DNA of 64,000 nt, taken from assembly GCA_029204045.2 (NCBI GenBank), contig CM055061.1:42742977-42806976 (forward strand), read 5' to 3'. Source of the stretch: Tillandsia leiboldiana (Eukaryota; Streptophyta; Magnoliopsida; Poales; Bromeliaceae). Positions within the stretch are counted from its first letter, which is position 1. Each line of letters begins with the position of its first letter. Below the pieces are notes generated by a model, which had not been told where the DNA came from, searched no databases, and saw only the letters and a program-made list of their open reading frames with translations. Of the stretch, positions 21,232 to 33,400 are shown piece after piece. A program made the translations under genes and the position numbers.

Positions 21232-22143
21232 CTAATGCCAGAAATAAATCATACCTGCCGCCGCACAGTCAGCTATAGCAGAATCCTCCGTCAGCATTAA
21301 GCGAACCTGGCCGCTCGACAGCGGCTGTCCTTCACCAAGTGGGCGGGAAAGCGAAGCTCGGTCTACCTGGAGTTCCGTCGGTGAAACTCCCAGTTGCAAC
21401 TGGGAAGTAGTAGGAACAAATGCTAAAGTAGGTGATGCAGCTGTCCCCGTGGGGCACGTAGCTCGAATGTGCCCAAGCTGTCCACACATGTAACAGCGAC
21501 CCCACCTCTGCTCACAAGTACCGGCGGAGTGCTGGCCCCTGCAAAAGATACACCTTCCTGTCGGCGGGGACTGCCTCTGCTGCTGCGGCCGTCTCTGCTG
21601 TCGCGATCGTGCTCTCTGCTAAGATGCGATAGGAGCCGAGGCTGAAGAAGGTGCTGTTGAGACCAAAAGGGGGCATGAAGCTTGCAGATGCCCAGACTGC
21701 CCACAAAGATAAGAGCGACCCTGCCGCTGATCACAAGTGCCTGCAAGATGCTGATCCCCACAGAAGATGCAGCTGTCAGAAAGCCGGGACTGCCTCGACC
21801 GCTGCTGCGACGGCCTTTGGGACCCTCCAGGCCCTCGTCGCCCAGAACGCCCACGGCCATGGAACTGAGGCCACGGCAGTCTCCACGAATTGGCCTGTCC
21901 ATCAACATCCGGGGCTAGGCGTTTCCGCTCAGAACGCTGCTCCAAAGCCCCGGCCCTCTCTCGAACCGCCAAGTCCTCTCTCTGCGCTAGTAGCTGCTCC
22001 AGGCGCTGGTCCTGTCGAAAGCTCCTCGCCAATAAGTGGGTCACCAAGGCCCGCAGTGCCCCCAACTCGGCGGACACCGCCTGCTCAGGCTCCTCAAAAG
22101 GTGTGGGGGTACCCAAGGTGGAAGAATGACGACGGGGCGACAT
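21232..22143 (-). pseudogene. gag relic with duplicated zinc-knuckle block (D-minus)
   Basis: ATG at 22143-22141 opens a frame beginning MSPRRHSST, with a coiled-coil-like stretch (SAELGALRALVTHLLARS...). The capsid core is missing: the frame passes directly into a basic region and a nucleocapsid block. The block has CIFCGDQHLAGTC and YLCGQSGHLQASC (about 21688-21772). After an in-frame TAG (21619-21621) a second, related block follows in the same frame: CIFCRGQHSAGTC and CYMCGQLGHIRATC (about 21450-21560). In the first block the leading Cys of the second knuckle is Ser. The frame ends at 21232 near the protease. Confidence 0.8.
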
Positions 22144-22435
22144 CCTGCCACCAGAAAACACACGTTAGTAACAAAACCACCCACGACCCAATCTAGCGAA
22201 AGCCAAAGACATCCCCCTATTTCTGTAACTTTATGTTGTCTGCAGCCAACATAATTGTTCACCAGAAATAGGATATGCCAATCCCTCTTCACTCACTGGA
22301 ATAGTCCAATAAATAAATTGCCGACTTTCGTAAAATATCGCGTCACTCACGCCCTATCATCCTAGGGTCTGCCAAAAGCCAAGGGTTTCCTAAGTCCCAA
22401 TTGACCTATCCCTAAACTCTGATACCAACCTAATC
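22144..22435 (-). other. Leader and primer-binding site of D-minus
   Basis: Primer-binding site TGGTATCAGAG is the reverse complement of 22418-22428. The leader holds the conserved hairpin at 22233-22252 (stem ATGTTG/CAACAT; minus-strand loop GCTGCAGA). Order and spacing match A1. Confidence 0.8.
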
Positions 22436-25400
22436 TATCACGGCCCGGGTGTAAACCAGAATCCGGGCCCGTCCACAGATCCGCCGTGCACACGAAATTT
22501 TCTGTGTACACGAAGCGCTGGTAACCTGCTCAAATATAAGAGAAATAATAAAAGAGCATAAAAACAGAGCTGAACTAAAACTAATACATCTCAGATTGAA
22601 GCTGGAAAATAAAAGTAAAATATAACTCTCAATAAGTACAAGTGTCTCTCCCCGCTCACCAAAAAAAAATACAAACAGCTGGCTAAAGCCAGACCCAAAA
22701 TAAAGATACAACTGTATGAGAATAAAAAGGGGTACAACCAAAACACTGCTAAGCTCGCAGCCATGGTAGATGTTCTATCTAGTCCTCAATCCTCTTACCT
22801 CGGTCTGCCGAAGATGGCCCAGCAACTCCCGCAGAGGACTCTGCAAAACAAAGGGCGAAAAAGGAAAAAGGACAATTGGGGTGAGAACTACTATAAAACA
22901 GTAGCCTCCACATAGTGGGTTAAGCCTCAAACTCTGACGTGCCCACTAGGTCTACCAGAGGCAAAAGAAACGGGAAAGAAAGGTGGTAGGCTATAAATAA
23001 AGTGTCGATAGAATAAGCTACCACTACTATGCCGCTAAATGCAGTGCCAAAAGGAGTAACTATATGAATGCATCAGTGAATGTGCCTGCCTGAATAAACC
23101 CAATCAATGGACTAGTAAAACTGGTACTGCCTGCTGTGCCTGCCATATCGGGTATGCTGGCCTACGCATAGCACCGATGGGAAGAAAGAGTCTCAAGGAC
23201 TCGCACACTCCGGAGTGGCACTCGAGGGGAGCGCCCCACACGAGTAAAGTAGTAAGTCACAATAACATAATATAGTAGGACTGGATCACGACTCTGATCG
23301 AAGTGGGCAAAACCATCCACTAAAGAAAGCCCGATCCCCGCAATTTGATGCAATAGTAACCACCCGGTCAACCGCCCAAAGTCCGCGGTCGCTGTAATAC
23401 CCTGCCATCAAGCCCGGCCTGTCACAAATCCCAAGAATCTGACTACACTATCCCAAACCCCCTGCTTGCACCCGAGCTACAAATACCCAGAGTCTAAAAT
23501 GAAAAGGAGAAACGTAGAAAACATGGTTTCGCCTAAGTCAATTCCCAGCATGATAGTGTAGCAGAAAAAAGTGGCCTATCCAGATGTCCATACAAGCATG
23601 CAAATGTCTTCATGATGATAAAAGAAATACAGGTATCGATGTTCTTACATTTATTGGAGCATGCTATTTCAGGATAATAATGATCGCATAAGAACACTAT
23701 GTACTAATATGACATGTGTCAGCCTATACAACATGCATATTACTCACAAGGTACTAATTGGCATTCCCTTTTAGCATGATATTACAATTTCTAATAACCA
23801 ATTTCACATCAAGGCAAGTACTAACATAATGTCCTTGAACTCATACAAGCATGCCAATTTTATCCATAGGGTGCAATTAGCCTTTTAACTTACTCCAATA
23901 TGCCTAGTGGGTAGTCAAAAATAAGAGGTTCACAATGATCACCCACCTCGAGTGCTAAATCCAAGTCCAAACACACCCTCGCCCGAGAAGTACAATGCTC
24001 GCCGCGATAATTGCAAAAACACCCAAAACGGTGCCCGATTAAACACACAAATAAACACATAGCCGCTGTCCACAAACCAGTCCAGAAAAAGCTCAATTTC
24101 CACCTGTGAGAGCAACTCCAAAAATTCCAAAGAAATCACCACTGCGATCGTCACGACGAGTAGATAGAAATCGAGTACTTACACGCCTCAATCCGACGCT
24201 CGAGCACGAAGAAATCGCAGAAAAACCTCAGTGCTGTCCAAAACTCTGCCGCAGAAAAAGGGGGTCACAAGATGGCCAAAACCACCCAGGAAAAACTCAG
24301 AACGAGGGGGAGATAAAAATATGAAAGTCGTAGCCCTACCTGTCGTAAAGACAACGGCGCAAGAATCGTCAAAAAATATTGTGAGAGCAGCCCGGGGGAG
24401 TCCACGCACCGAAACACGACGGAAAGGGTCACCGTAGAAGGAACGTCGCGACGCGCCGATATGCTGTAGAACTCGATGTAGAAGCTTCCTAAAATCCCAG
24501 AAGCTCTCCAATGGATGCTAAACAAGTAGGTGAAGAAGTTCACTGTAGAACTCCCTGTGAAAATCCATCTAGAAAAGAGAGGAAACGGAGCTATTCGGGC
24601 CCTATTTATAAGCCCAGCCGAAGAAATCCCATAATTCCATCTGTGTCCCCGGTTTCGGGCGCTCGGCCCACTTTCGGGCGCCCGAAACCACTGACGGACG
24701 GCCCACGATGGGCGCCCGAAATCTCCTGGGCTTGACACTTGTCCCGAACACGGGACAGCGTGTGCTAGCCCAGCGGATGACGGCCGCGTGTCCCGCAGGC
24801 GGTCAGCGGGGGTAGGTGGTGGCCGCGAATAGTGGGGCGCCACGCGTCCCCGCGTGACTGTTCACACGTGCGGGCAGGCGTCTCCTGACCGCCCTGCCAC
24901 GCACACGCCCGAGGAGGCCCCCTGCGCCTCCGTGCACCGCGCTCCAAGAGCCCGCCAATGACACCATGCCACGTGTCCCCCGCGCTGGGTCCATGCACCC
25001 GCGCGGGGTTCCGTGGACCGCGCAGCAAGCGCCGGCCAATCCGGATGCGCCATGTGTCCCACACCGGGTCCATGCACCAAGATGCACCGCTCTGTGGACC
25101 GAGCGCTAAAAACCGGCCAATGACAGGCCGCCACGTGGCATTCCGACGGTCTACGGTCCCCCTCATGCACCGAAATCCACTGTAAACTTCCGGGGAGTCC
25201 GTTTTTGGGCATCCGAACATAGAAAAATACGAGCAAATAGCCATTTTCAAGAGTTTTTCCACGTTGAATCCAAATCCACCCTTCATTTGGGCTAATTCCT
25301 TTTCTAAAGTTCGACAAAAATAGCCGAAGCCCAAACATAATCCAGAAACCTCACTGGGTCCATCCAATACATCCCTTTGATGTATTATGGGCCCGACACA
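22436..25400 (-). repeat. 5' LTR of D-minus
   Basis: 2,965 bp. On the minus strand it starts TGTGTCGGGCCC (25400) and ends CCGTGATA (22436); the usual GTGACA is mutated. U3 holds ERSEs at 24955-24973 and 25117-25135, and a near-ERSE at 25036-25054 (CCATG). A palindrome TTTCGGGCGCCCGAAA is at 24672-24687 and a TATA box (TATAAATA) at 24609-24602. 22790-23500 resembles the LTR 3' blocks of C and D in reverse. Confidence 0.88.
24955..25135 (+). promoter_or_regulatory. ERSE pair in D-minus U3
   Basis: Perfect CCAAT-N9-CCACG at 24955-24973 and 25117-25135; the middle copy at 25036-25054 has CCATG. The three are spaced about 81 bp apart. They lie 350-530 bp upstream of the minus-strand TATA box. 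Confidence 0.78.
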
Positions 25401-26052
25401 CCAACAATAGGTGTTTCAAACTGTGGATTCACGAAAAAACTGCATGGGGACCTGGACCACTACACGATGCATAGCATGTTCTTAGTTGAGTTTTTCTTTG
25501 AGCATGATACTTGAGGCATTTTAGTTGTAGTTGTATTTTAGCTTTCCTTTTATCTGTATATTGCATACCTATTGTTGTGCCTCCAGTAGACTTAGTGGGC
25601 ATACCGTGGATATTGGTGACGGTACCCACTGAGAACTACCTTCTACAGTAGTTCTCGGACCCACTGTGGTGACAGGTTTTCCGGAGGCGGCTGTTCCGGC
25701 TTCAGCTCGTGCGGAGACAGCAGATCGACGTAAGGACGTGGCCAACTAGTTTCTTACCCGAGTCTGTCTGAGAGTCAGAGGTAGAGGTACCCTGTATTTT
25801 TGAGTTTTCACTTTTGTTTTAGACAGTCTGGGATTGTATTTATTTTTATAGTGGGAGAACTATTTATCTTGGATTTTGTTTATTCCGATGTTCAGTGTTT
25901 CTTTCTGTAGATAGTATTTCATTTCAGCTCTGATACATGTTTAGCTATAGATCTTACTTGCAGGTTAGTCGCTTCGTCTGTTCGGGGATTCCCGTGCAGA
26001 TGGCGGATCTGTTGGCGAGCCCAGCTCGCAGTTTCGACCGCGGGGCGTGACA
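25401..26052 (+). repeat. 3' end of a gypsy LTR (truncated)
   Basis: From about 25560 to 26052 this follows the last section of the A/C LTRs. It has the GTAGACTTAGTGGGC-like block, the CTTGCAGGTTAGTCGCTTCG block, and an ending in GGCGTGACA with an A-type terminal stem (mutated CCCAGCTCG / CGACCGCGG). Its 5' part is missing where D-minus begins at 25400. Confidence 0.8.
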
Positions 26053-26295
26053 CCCAAGGCTTTTGGTGGACCCTAGGATGATAGGGCGTGAGAGACGTGA
26101 TATTTTTGCGAAAGTCGGTGATTTAGTTATTTGACTCTTCCAGTGAGTGGAGAGGGATCAACATATTCTATTTTTGTTGGACGATTATGTTGGCTGCAAA
26201 CAACATAAAGTTACAGAAATAGGGGGATGTCTTTGACTTTCACTAGATTGGGTCGAGTGTGGCTGTGTTGCTGACTTGTAGTTTCTTGTGACAGG
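26053..26295 (+). other. Leader lacking a primer-binding site
   Basis: Compared with the D leader (31669 onward), about 55 bases right after the LTR, including TGGTATCAGAGC, are absent. The leader resumes at CCCAAGGCTTTTGG. The hairpin at 26187-26206 is kept, but its loop reads GCTGCAAA, which breaks the CTGCAG palindrome. Confidence 0.75.
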
Positions 26296-26550
26296 ATGCC
26301 TCCCCAACGCCGTATTCCTACTCGGGGTACATCTACACCCCCTGAGGAGCCAGAGCAGCCCGGATCGGCGGAGTTGAGAGAGTTGAGGGCCTTGGTGGCC
26401 CAATTGGCTGAGAGCACCCGCCGATAGGAGCAGCGGATAGACCAGTTACTAGCGCAAAGAGAGGAGCCACCCTCTACTGTTTTGGAGGCTCCTACACCTC
26501 CGGTAGTACCTCTTGTACCGTCGGCACCGTCTTCCAGTAGTGGGGCCTAG
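26296..26550 (+). pseudogene. gag N-terminal stub
   Basis: ATG at 26296 opens MPPQRRIPTRGTSTPP, followed by PEQPGSAELRELRALVAQL (coiled-coil-like), with an in-frame TAG at 26425. The frame then continues EQRIDQLLAQREEPP to TAG at 26548-26550. The next base is the first of the following LTR, so the rest of gag and all of pol are deleted. It is the only gypsy gag start in plus orientation that still has ATG. Confidence 0.82.
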
Positions 26551-26942
26551 TGTGATGACCCGGATCTCCGTAGAGTTTTTGCAGTGTGATCGACGACTTC
26601 TGAAGGGTTTTTCGGTGTGTTGGAGGTGCTTGTGCGCAATTCGGACCTCAGGATTGGACCCAGCGCGAAATTTGGATTAAGAATACCTTTCCGGATGCCT
26701 TTGACAAATTTTAGAAGCGGAATTTGATAAAACAGACTTCGAATTTGGACTTAGCGCGCGAAAACGATGAAAATGGGCTATTTACTTGTATTTTTCGGAG
26801 TCTAGATGCGCAAACACGGATTTCGAGGCAAAAGTTATTGTTCCGGCAGCTGGGGCAGCGCCGGCAGCGGCGGGCAGGCGGCGGAGCGCGGCGGCGCGGG
26901 CGCGTGCAGGCGCGGGCGCAGTGTTCGGAGTTTGGTGTGCCA

Positions 26943-27063
26943 CGTGGTGGCTCCCCATTGGGCGTGCTGGGGACACGTGGCGGCTACGGGTTCCGCGGGT
27001 GCATCGGGTGTGTGCACCGGGCGCAGTGAGTGGAAGCGGTGACACGTGGCACTCATGGATTGG
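26943..27063 (-). promoter_or_regulatory. ERSE pair in LTR D U3
   Basis: Perfect copies at 26943-26961 and 27045-27063; the third at 27123-27141 has CGTGT instead of CGTGG. All overlap CACGTG. TATA box lies about 320-440 bp downstream. Confidence 0.78.
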
Positions 27064-28204
27064 CCGGTCAACACACGCGCGACAGGCGCGCGGGCGTGGC
27101 GTACGATGGACCGCCCAGGCCACGTGTCGCCCGCTCATTGGCGGGCGCAGTGACCCGGCGGATCCGGCGTGAACCGCGGCCCACGGTTCCCGTCGTGGAC
27201 CGCGTCGCCACGCAGCGTGCCGCGATTGGCGGGCGCGCGTGCGCCGGGCACGCCGGGCGCGGAGCAGCTAACGTGGCGTGCCTAGAGGGATTTGGGCGCG
27301 CACAGTAACTGGCCGTGGGCCGGATTCGGGCACCCGAATCCGGCGCCCGAATCCGGATCCATGTGTGTGTGTCTTGGGCTATAAATAGGCCCTTTGGGCC
27401 TTCTTTTGAGGACTTTCTGGGCTATTTCGCAGGGAACGCCCTGTAGAGAATTTCTTCCTTGTTTAGTTGTGCATCTTTTAGAGAAGTTCCAGAATTTTTG
27501 TAGGACGCTACTTCGACGTCTACTGCGATTCAGCGCACTGCGACGCACCTTCCTTATTTTCCCTTTTCGTCGCGTTTCAGTCCGAGGACTCTTCTGGGCT
27601 ACCCCGAAGGAATTTTTGGGTGATTCTTGCGCCCACGTTTTCGCGACAGGTAGGGCTACGGTTTATGTATTTTCAGCTTCTCCGTATTTCAAGGTTTTCT
27701 TGGGCTTTTCAGACCATTTCTGTGACCCCTTTTTCTGTGATGGAATTTGGACAGCACCGGGGTTTTTGTGGGTTTTCTCAGCAACCGAGAGTCGGAACGA
27801 GGAATGCAAGTACTCGATTTATATCTACGCGTCGCAAGGAACATCGTCGTATTTTTCCTAGATTTTTCTAAGGTTTCTTCGAAGGTGAAAATTATACTTT
27901 TTCTGGACAGAGTACTGATGACTTTTGATCATTGGGAGTTTCGCGTGTACCGCGATGATTAATTTGTATCTTGGCCTACAGGTGTCGGAACGGGACGAGT
28001 AAGTACTCGTTTTCTATCTACTCGTCGCGAGGATCGCAATGGTGATTTTTCTAAATTTTTCTGAGGACTGTACTGAGGTGAATTTCCTCATTTTCCGTGT
28101 TGTTTTGTAAACAGTAATTACTGTTGTGGAAGTTGATTCATTTATGCCATGTGCGATCTATGTTGCTGCAGTTCTCGCATTTTGGAGGTTCGCGGAGGTT
28201 GAGG

Positions 28205-29944
28205 ATCTCGTATTGTTGTAGTTCACGCTTTAGAATGCCATTAATGGCAACTCGGGATTTAAGCTGCATGGGTCACATGTAATAGGACTAAAGGGATGCT
28301 CAAGGTGTCAGGAGACTTACCAGGGTTGGCCGGCGCCGGAGGAGCGACGGCGGCGGCCGGAGCCGAAGATCGGCGAAACTTAGGCCTCTAATGGTGGATC
28401 TTCAACCGCGGGCTTCAGGACCCAAGCAAGTGCATAGGGTGGTTCCTCTTGGTGCTGTGGAGCTTGCCAAGGGTGTGGCCGGCGGTGAGGGGCAGCGGCG
28501 GCGCCGGGCGGCGGAGCTCGGCCGTGAGGAAGACGACCCGAAACTAGGGCTTCCTCGTACGGGCTCAAGGTTGCACCAAAGTTCAAGAAACTTTGTGGAG
28601 GTCTTCCTGACGATTAAAGGAACCTTTCCAACATGCCCGATCTTAATTCCAACGGTCGGATGGGACCCCCGCGTTGATCCGGCCAATAAAAAGGGCTCCG
28701 GCGGCCCTAGTTCACCCGCCGACTTGCCGATGGTCCTGGGACTTCGGGGTCTGCCCTGGATGCTCCCTGCGACGTCAGTAGGTGACTACTAGGGTCCAGG
28801 TCGCAAGAAAAACCAAGAAAGGAAAGGGCTCCACTCACCGGACTCGGGGGAGAAGAAGAAGATGCTCCGGCGGCGCGCGGTGGATCTGGGCACCGGCGCT
28901 CCACAGGCCGTGTCTCAAGAGGTCAGAGACACCTTCAGAGATGACTTGGAGGAATCCCAAGCCCTCTCGCTGAGATCCTTCTCAACCAACCCAAAAGTAG
29001 GATTACTTCTTGCTTTTCCAGCGAGGGGTGGTGGCGGCCGGCGGCGCTGCGGGTGCAACCGTCGGAGCAGGAGCAGAGGAAGTCGAGAAGCTTTCTCTGG
29101 TGCGGCTGGGTGCGATGGATCCGAGGCTAGGGCATCTAGGGTCCATTCAAAGCTACTTATATGCATTTGCACAAAATGCTAAGAAGTCCCTCATCTAACA
29201 TTATCTAGAGTCGGGTCCTTCGCAGGGACTTTATCTCACATATTGGCCCCTCTCCAAAGAATCTCATTGGATTCCGCACATAAAATGCGGGGACTCTTAT
29301 GCAAAAACACCATTTTCGCCGCTTTTCACACTTTTCGAGACCACCGGGTCGTCAAATAGAAAAACCGACACTACCACGATGTCCGGCTCGACGAAACCTT
29401 TTGAGTAGCGATTTTGGTTCACTGAAGACAACCTTCGATAATTCTAAAATCCATCTTATATGGTAGTTTAAACAGTTCAGCACGCTTTACGATGCTTCAA
29501 GCTAGTCAAACGGAAATTTGGTCAGCACCACTGCGCTCAGAACGACGACGCCATTTAAATCGATTACCTGGATCGTCAGATTCGGACTCCAGATAGTCGA
29601 TCGGCCGACGTTGGCTAGAGAGGGAATCAAATCTGGGTGTTACTATTCAATTCACTATTTACTTAAGTCGCGGGTCCCACTAGTTTCCTTGCTCCTTTCA
29701 AGACGATCCGACCGTCGGATCAACAATCGGTCTATACCATTTTCACTCGATTTGATGGGACGGTCGCACTGGAGATTTCAGATTTTCGAGATCAGACTCG
29801 GACCGGAAAGGCGGAAATAGTGCTTCGGAAACTGTGCAATTCGCACACCGGTACACAAACCACTAAGGTTTAGATTTGTTTCCTCCCACGTATTCACACT
29901 TGAATTTTACTCTTTATACAAACTCGAATTTCTCGAGTATTACA
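28205..29944 (-). repeat. E-family LTR inserted in LTR D (5' part)
   Basis: On the minus strand it starts TGTAATACTCGAG (29944). It matches E-plus LTR from 38055 onward in the same order: ACTCGAGAAATTC, then TCTAAACCTTAGTGG at about 29870 and the rating of GGTCCGAGTCTGATCTCG near 29795. It is shorter than E-plus (about 1.7 against 3.8 kb), so the far end is truncated; the left boundary is approximate. It includes GC-rich exon-like blocks but no supported gene. Confidence 0.7.
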
Positions 29945-31668
29945 TGTGGGTTTGGACATGTGGATTGCTATGTTAGCACGTAACCTTGCATGTGGATTTG
30001 ATTATAATATTGAGGCCATGTGATTTACCTGGATGGTGGGTACCACTTGGGGATATTTTTGGACATGCATAGGTGGATAGTTGTTTGTGGGCGAGTAGCG
30101 GTTTAAATGATTAATATTTGTTATTCATGTGAGAACGGTTATAGGACTTGGGATATCATGCTATGTTGATTGTCAGGAATTGTTATCATGCTAAAACATA
30201 ACTCAAAAATTGATATCTGCATTTCTTTCTATCTTCTCGGGACTTTTGCATGCTTGTATGGACATCTAGATAGGCCATCTTTTATTGCTACACTACCATG
30301 CTGGAATTTGACATAGGAGAAACCATGTTTGCTTCTTTTTTCACTTTTTCGTTAGTCAGGTGGATCATGTTGCTCGGGTTCGAGCAGGGGTTTGGGATAG
30401 TGTAGCCGAGGCCTGGATTGTGGATTGTGGGTTTTGTGGCAACCACGGATATTGGGCGGTTGACCGGAGGTCAGGGGTTGGACTTGATGTTAGTCGGTAG
30501 AGTTCGCGGCAACCGCGGGTATTGGGCGGTTGACCGGAGGTTGGTTGTTGTACCAGAGTGTGGATTGTTGGGTATTGCGGCAACCGTGGTTATTGGGCGG
30601 TTGACCGGAGGTCGGTTGTTGGACCTGATTGTGGATTATGGGATATTGCGGCAACCACGGATATTGGGCGGTTGACCGTATGTTTACTTTGCATCAGATT
30701 GGGGATCGAGTTTCTTTAGTGGATAGGGTTTTCCCACTTTTATCATTGTCGTGATCCAGTCCCGCTACAGTGAGATATTGAGACATGGTTACTGTACTTA
30801 TGAGACATGGTTACTTTACTCGTGTGGGTCGCTCCCCTCGAGTGCCACTCCGGAGTAGGCGATTTACACGTCGGTCAGTGAGTGCCAGACTGTGAGTGTC
30901 GGCCAGTGAGTGCCAGACAGTGAGTATCGGTCAGTGAGTACCGATTTGCGAGCAAATACTTGAGACAGTTTGAGCAGGCAGTACCAGTTTTTACTGGTGG
31001 ATAGATTTGGTGTCTTTGGGACGGTTGGTTACTGATGCATACATTCGGTTATTCCATTTTGGGATTGCATTTAGAGGCATAGTTGTGGTAGCTTCATTTT
31101 TCCTCATCAGTTCTGTTATAGTTTACCACTTCTTCTTTCCCCTTTTTGCCTCTAGTAGACCTAGTGGGGGCGTCGGAGTTTGAGGCTTTACCCACTTGGG
31201 GAGGCTACTTGTTTATCTGTAGTTCTCACCCCCATTTGTCTTTTCCTCTTTTCTTCCCCTTGTTTTGTAGTGTCTTCTGCGGGAGCTGCTGGGCTTTCAG
31301 CGGCTGATCGAGGAGAGAGGACGGCTGAGTAGATAGATCAGATGGCAGGATGAGAGAGTTAGCTGGACTGTTGATGTACCTTTTTCCTCAGACGGTTGTA
31401 CCTTACTTTTGGGTCTGCCTTTAGCCAACTGTTTGTATATTCTTGGTGAGATGGGAGAGACAGATGTATTATTTTTACAGATGTACTGTATTTTATTTCC
31501 AGCTTCAGTCTGAGATGTATTAGTTTTTAGTTCAGCTCTATTTTATGCTATTTATTATTATCTCTTATATCTGAGCAGGTTACTGGCGCTTCGTATACGC
31601 GGGAAATTCCGTGTGCACGGCGGATCTGTAGACGGGCCCGGGTTCTGGTTTATACCCGGGGCGTGACA

Positions 31669-31962
31669 GATTAGGTGGGATCAGAGCTTAGGGATAGGTC
31701 AATTGGGACTTAGGAAACCCTAGGCTTTTGGCGGACCGTAGGATGATAGGGCGTGAGAGACGTGATATTTTGCAAAAGTAGGTGATTTAATTATTTGACT
31801 CTTCCTGTGAGTGAAGAGGGATCGACATATCCTATTTCTGTGGGACAGTTATGTTGGCTGCAGACAACATAAAGTTACAAAAATAGGGGGATGTCTTTGA
31901 CTTTCGCTACATTGGGTGGAGTGTTGTGGTGCGCTGATTTGAGGTTTTTATCGTGGTGAGCG
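31669..31962 (+). other. Primer-binding site and leader of D
   Basis: TGGGATCAGAGC at 31676-31687 differs by one base from the tRNA-Met complement. The hairpin at 31851-31870 has an intact GCTGCAGA loop. Confidence 0.8.
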
Positions 31963-32640
31963 GTGTCTCCCCGACGTTGGGTTTTGACCTGTGTGCACCT
32001 TGTTGCTGCAGTTGAGCCTGAGCGGTTAGATTTGGGCCGGATACCCAGATTGAGGTCAGAGAGCTTCGGATCAAGATGGTAGGAGTGTTAGAGGCAGGTC
32101 AACGGCGGAGTGGGCAACTGGTAGAGGTGACACAGTTGTCGGAGCAGCGAGCAGCCCCCGTGCCGACGTTTAGTGATGGGGCACCGAGGCAGGGTGGACA
32201 ATTGACAACAGATGAGCTATAGGACCAAAGATCGAGTGAGCCAGCTGTGGCGGATGAATCACCCCAATTTGTGGGATTGAGTATAGAGCCTTTGGAGGCA
32301 GGATCGCGTTCGGTGGTGATGAAGAGATTACTTGAGAGTCTCCTTATGTCAAAGAGTTTACGCAGTTGCTGAATTGCGCGCTCCATGTGTAGAGGGACAA
32401 GGCGCATAGAATATCTGTGTCTGAGAGTGGATTGCGCCAGGATACCCTTTAGCTTATTCGGTCTCTCTGTTACAGATTTAGGACGCCGCAATGGGGTAGG
32501 CGTCGTGTATGGAGCATGGCGCTGCAGTTCCTTTGGGTTGGGATCTGCAGCCAGCGGCGAGTTCTGGATATAGGCACTTGGCACCGGGTGATAGAGGGCA
32601 GATCAGCCGGCAGAGGCATTCTCGATTTCCTTCCCCAGGG
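31963..32640 (+). pseudogene. gag relic (D)
   Basis: The start codon is GTG (31963-31965), the same change as in A1 and A2. Fragments equivalent to the A1 gag relic are readable near 32265-32345 (LSIEPLEAGSRSVVMKR). Several stops. No zinc knuckle recognised. Confidence 0.65.
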
Positions 32641-33400
32641 TGGTAAATTTCTGAGACGCTAGAGGTCGGGTGGACCTCGACGGCAGCATCAGCATCAGTA
32701 CCGGCAACAGCGGTGGCATGGATGTGTAATCTGCGGAGGGCCACCTTTGTCGCCCCAGTGTGAGCAGAGGCAGAGGTCGTGCTCCCTTGTGGTTAGTCTT
32801 GATATTTGCAGGCAGACTGAGCGACGACCACCTGCATCGAGCGGATGAGTTTGTGCCGCCCGGTTGGAGGACGCCACGGCAGTGGGTCAGGATGTCGCAG
32901 GTATGATTCCTTTTTAGCAGTCTGTGTTAGAGCACACAAGTTACAGACGACGGTTTGGTGGCAGGTTTCAGTTGCTCCGGGCATCAAGGTTTGTATCTTA
33001 CTTTTGTTTTTACAGGAGTATTCCCTTCTTTGTTAATTGTGCATGTGCTTCATTGCATGGGTTAGTGGTAGGACGGTCACCACGTGCACGGGAGGCTTAT
33101 ATCCCCGATCACATTTGGCACGTGTAGGAGTGTTGTTGGTCCTGCCCGGTGCAGTTTGAGTCCTGGGCAGTGCCAGCAGACCTGATGGTCTTGACTCAGC
33201 TGCGGGACATTGTTGTGGTACTCTGTTGGACTGGCTGGCTCGGTTCTTCTTTTCGTGGCGGTTGATTGTGCCGCGAGGATGGTTTTCTTGGGGAGCTAGG
33301 TCAGGAGGAGTTGTGAACCGGGGATACTTGAGGGCTTTCTTCGCCTCGGTGGTTTTGACTTCGCGAGCGAGGAGGGTTATTCGCTTTGGTGCGTAGCCTT
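32641..33400 (+). pseudogene. Aspartic protease relic (D)
   Basis: The block at about 33050-33290 aligns with the D-minus protease: LHGLVVGRSPRA, PDHIWHV and, after a frame change, a degraded ESWAVPADLMVL. FD-VLG is degraded. Several frames are needed, and the catalytic DTG is not visible. Confidence 0.55.

Larger units (their letters stand above)
19311..25400 (-). mobile_element. Element D-minus: Ty3/gypsy, 3'-truncated
   Basis: From right to left: 5' LTR (22436-25400), primer-binding site, leader, gag, protease, RT and RNase H. It stops at 19311 just after RNase H, where H begins. Integrase, polypurine tract and 3' LTR are missing. It has the best-preserved pol in the gypsy part of the window, yet each gene carries frameshifts or stops. 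Its LTR end belongs to the D subfamily (CCCGGAT-TCTGG-type terminal stem). Confidence 0.9.
26551..31668 (+). repeat. 5' LTR of element D, split by an E-family LTR
   Basis: Starts TGTGATGACCCGG and ends GGGGCGTGACA before a primer-binding site. The two LTR parts are about 26551-28204 and 29945-31668; the middle belongs to E-minus. U3 holds ERSEs at 26943-26961 and 27045-27063 plus a near-ERSE at 27123 (CGTGT). ATTCGGGCACCCGAAT is at 27324-27339 and TATAAATA at 27380-27387. Four short blocks at 30410-30690 (GGCAACC-CGG-TATTGGGCGGTTGACCG) form a local ~60-bp repeat. Confidence 0.85.
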
